A stretch of DNA of 52,360 bases from NCBI GenBank assembly GCA_002811675.1, contig PDIM01010272.1, forward strand, positions 101,263 to 153,622, written 5' to 3'. Shown here one piece after another: positions 50,365 through 52,360 of this stretch; within the stretch, counting starts at the first letter, position 1; the number at the start of each line of letters is the position of its first letter. The position numbers were made by a program, and so were the translations under genes. The notes under the pieces are model-generated. The model was given only the letters and a program-made list of their open reading frames with translations, was not told the origin of the DNA and searched no databases. The DNA is from Ichthyosporea sp. XGB-2017a. Lineage: Eukaryota; Opisthokonta; Ichthyosporea.

Positions 50365-51628
50365 ATGGGTAGAGGTAATTATTTTGTTTTGTGTTTCGTG
50401 TGGTCATGTTGTTGTGCATCGCTGCGAGAGAGGAAGAAGCTGTGTGAGGAGTGTAGATGGAAGGTGGTTTCATTGATGACTAGGGTGTTGGATGGGATTT
50501 GAGAGTGGGTTATGCGATATACGTGGCTTTGTTTCCCCAACATATTCTGTGTTATTACCTTCGTCGTTGCATTATTCCGGAGCAGATTATTTTCGAGCAT
50601 AATTTCATGACCAATCGGCTTCGTATTCAAAGAGGGAAAAAGAGTGTTCCTGGGCATACAATTTTCTTCTTGCGCTCCTTTTTTTTGTTATTGTGATAAT
50701 CTGACATTTGTTAATCATACCCCGTATTATTGTTTCTTTAGGTGACTTTGGAGGCCGTGGTGGCGGACGTGGTGGACGTGGAGGCGGACGTGGAGGCGGA
50801 CGCGGAGGTGCCAGAGGAGGTGCCAGAGGAGGTGCCCGTGGAGGAGCCAGAGGAGGTGCCCGTGGGGGACGTGGTGGTGGAAGAGGAGGTGCCCGTGGAG
50901 GAATGAAAGGAGGAGCCAAGACCATTGTTGTTCCTCATAGACACGCTGGAGTGTTTATTGCCAGAGGAAAGGAAGATGCTCTTGTGACTAGAAACATGGT
51001 TCCTGGTGAAGCCGTGTACGGTGAAAAGAGAATCTCTGTCGAGGGGGCCGAAGCTGGAGAAAAGATTGAGTACCGTGTGTGGAATCCTTTCAGATCCAAA
51101 TTGGCTGCTGCCATTCTGGGGGGAGTTGACAATATATATATGGGACCAGGTTCTAAGGTTTTGTACTTGGGTGCGGCCTCAGGTACCACAGTTTCACACG
51201 TTTCTGACTTGGTTGGACCCGAAGGTCTTGTGTATGCCGTCGAATTCTCTCATAGATCCGGAAGAGATTTGATCAACGTTGCCAAGAAAAGAACTAACAT
51301 TATCCCCATCGTTGAAGATGCTAGACACCCCCACAAATATAGAATGCTCATCGGTATGGTTGACTGCGTGTTTGCTGATGTTGCCCAACCTGATCAGGCA
51401 CGTATTGTTGCCCTTAACTCCCAGTACTTCTTGAAGAATGGCGGCCACTTTGTTATTTCTGTTAAAGCCTCTTGTATTGACTCCACCGCCGAGGCTACTG
51501 CCGTTTTTGCTGCTGAAGTAAAGAAAATGCAAGCTGACAATCTTAAACCTGAAGAACAGCTCACTCTCGAACCTTATGAGAGAGACCATGCTGTTGTTGT
51601 TGGAACTTACAGGCCTGCCAAGAAATAA
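50365..51628 (+). CDS. FBL: Fibrillarin, box C/D snoRNP 2'-O-methyltransferase
   Basis: Exon 1 is only 10 coding nt (50365-50374, ATGGGTAGAG) and exon 2 is 50742-51628; the 367-nt intron (GTAATT...TTCTTTAG) lies in codon 4. Joined, the protein is 298 residues beginning [15 protein letters not shown]. Fibrillarin methylates rRNA and snRNA riboses as guided by box C/D snoRNAs, in the nucleolus. The glycine-arginine-rich domain (1-75) has GGARGG repeats. The methyltransferase domain follows, with [19 protein letters not shown] (SAM-binding), [31 protein letters not shown] and [12 protein letters not shown], and ends [13 protein letters not shown]. Codon choice is more biased than in neighbours (frequent GCC, AAG and AGA), as expected for a highly expressed gene. 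Without the short first exon the gene would lack an ATG directly before the GAR domain. Confidence 0.95.
50375..50741 (+). other. Fibrillarin intron 1, longest coding-region intron seen here
   Basis: The intron runs from GTAATT to TTTCTTTAG, with TTGTTAAT as a possible branch motif about 30 nt from the acceptor. It has no open frame worth calling. A TTGATGACT at about 50475 resembles a box C element and CTGA near 50700 a box D, but they are about 225 nt apart, too far for an ordinary C/D snoRNA. Confidence 0.85.
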
Positions 51629-52360
51629 TCGTTCCGTCGTTTTTTCTTCTAGGGTTATTGTAGCTATAGTTTTATTGTCATTTATCGGAGGAAGTAAGTG
51701 AACATTCAATTGAGTTCTTTGAACGCACATTGTAGCTTTCAAGTTCACTACTGTAAGCGAAAGTTCTCTTGTCGAGTGTATCGTGAGCTTTTCTTATTTT
51801 TCATTTTCACAAATACATAAATTATTTTTCGCGCGCGTAAAAAAAAATAAAAAGCGGAGTAGAAGGATATATTACTGCATGAGAGGCCAACTTGTTTCAG
51901 GAAGATATTGCTTGGTGCCTGCCTTCCAAAGTACTTGCAATGCAGGCGAGGACTTCTGAGATTCCCATACTTATTGCATGGATTCCCCCGCCTGAAAGAG
52001 CCCTTGAGCTCTCAGACTCTTCAATTTCCATCTGTTTCACCCCCCTGTCCAAGCAGGGAATTGCCACCAAAGTAGCAAATAAGCCACACAAACAAATAAA
52101 AAACAAGAAGGCAAAAGTCACAAGGCAAAAAGCAAGAAACGAAAAACAAAAGAAGACAAAAAAATCAAAAAGAGTGCAGCCAAAAGTGCCAACGCCCAAC
52201 TGCCAATTTTTTTTCAAATAAATAAAAGTTGAAACTTGAAAGTTGAAAGTTGTGGCTTTTCCGGCCACCACCAGTCACCACCAGAGCAGCCCCGGCCCGT
52301 TTCCCTTTTTTTTTTTTAGCCCTCGAGTTGGTGTGTAATTTTCTTACTTATTTTTATTTT
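51629..52360. other. Downstream of fibrillarin to window end, no supported gene
   Basis: The first 200 nt are probably the fibrillarin 3' UTR (A/T-rich, no canonical AATAAA until about 51846). A minus-strand frame at 52271-51897 contains an ATG reading MEIEESESSRALSGGGIHAI and runs to a stop 44 codons later; a GTATGG donor-like site lies inside it. It might be the first exon of a gene, but nothing to its left supports a second exon. The antisense plus-strand frame (51892-52221) is Lys-rich low complexity. Confidence 0.3.

Noticed and set aside
50375..50741. Box C/D snoRNA in the fibrillarin intron
   Set aside because: The C-like (TTGATGA) and D-like (CTGA) boxes are about 225 nt apart, and no C'/D' pair or terminal stem was found.
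51194..51748. 184-codon minus-strand frame opposite fibrillarin
   Set aside because: It is antisense to a well-conserved coding exon, with a translation of no recognisable family; it is a mirror of biased codon use.
1..52360. tRNA, rRNA, CRISPR array or intact transposon
   Set aside because: I looked for B-box-like GTTCGA contexts, long terminal or inverted repeats, transposase or reverse-transcriptase motifs and regular spacer arrays; none was convincing.
1..52360. An operon-like or co-functional novel gene system
   Set aside because: Neighbouring genes belong to unrelated, well-known eukaryotic pathways, on alternating strands with separate spacers; no shared architecture links them.

Overview
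This is 52.4 kb of eukaryotic nuclear DNA: AT-rich, with long homopolymer runs in the spacers and one assembly gap (37760-38702). The gene set points to an animal or close unicellular relative. It includes an HIF asparaginyl hydroxylase, a RETREG/FAM134 ER-phagy receptor, a DEP-containing PIKfyve, a KAT8/MOF acetyltransferase, a Cramped-like SANT protein, UNC-45, TXNDC15 and ASCC3. I cannot place the species. The genome is strikingly intron-poor: ASCC3 (6.4 kb) and PIKfyve (6.4 kb) have no introns, and a UBR1/2-type N-recognin has one. The introns that remain are short (62-367 nt) with GTAAGT-like donors and often a CTAAY-like branch motif.

Layout: 143-1120 TXNDC15-like (+); 1225-4822 NUP133 (-); 5250-6653 DPH1 (+); 6787-13143 ASCC3 (-); 13388-19834 PIKfyve (-); 20327-22267 UNC-45 without a TPR domain (+); 22268-23713 an unresolved spacer with protein-like debris; 23714-24985 KAT8 (+); 26600-27106 A20/AN1 zinc finger (+); 27285-28583 RETREG (-); 29405-30643 SMN-like protein (-); 31154-32782 UTP7/WDR46 (+); 34208-35364 HIF1AN/FIH (+); 35627-36758 THOC3 (-); poly(T) and gap; 38870-41821 Cramped-like (+); 42028-48205 UBR1/2 (-); 48836-49555 ZNRD2 (-); 50365-51628 fibrillarin (+).

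Exons were joined by hand from splice sites and reading-frame continuity. All nine multi-exon models keep frame across every junction and gain family-specific residues there. Genes alternate strand often, forming divergent pairs with shared 0.4-2.1 kb promoters and convergent pairs 100-260 nt apart. There is no operon or unified pathway. Loose themes are RNA metabolism (SMN-like, THOC3, UTP7, fibrillarin), chromatin (KAT8, Cramped), ubiquitin and ribosome quality control (UBR, ASCC3, A20/AN1) and membrane traffic or ER turnover (PIKfyve, RETREG). I see no tRNA, rRNA, CRISPR or intact mobile element. I found no convincing new multi-gene system. The most interesting items are individual departures from family norms: a thioredoxin fold without active-site cysteines, a TPR-less UNC-45, an SMN-like protein with a second Tudor-like segment, an A20 finger with compressed Cys spacing, and unexplained protein-like fragments at 22.4-23.3 kb.
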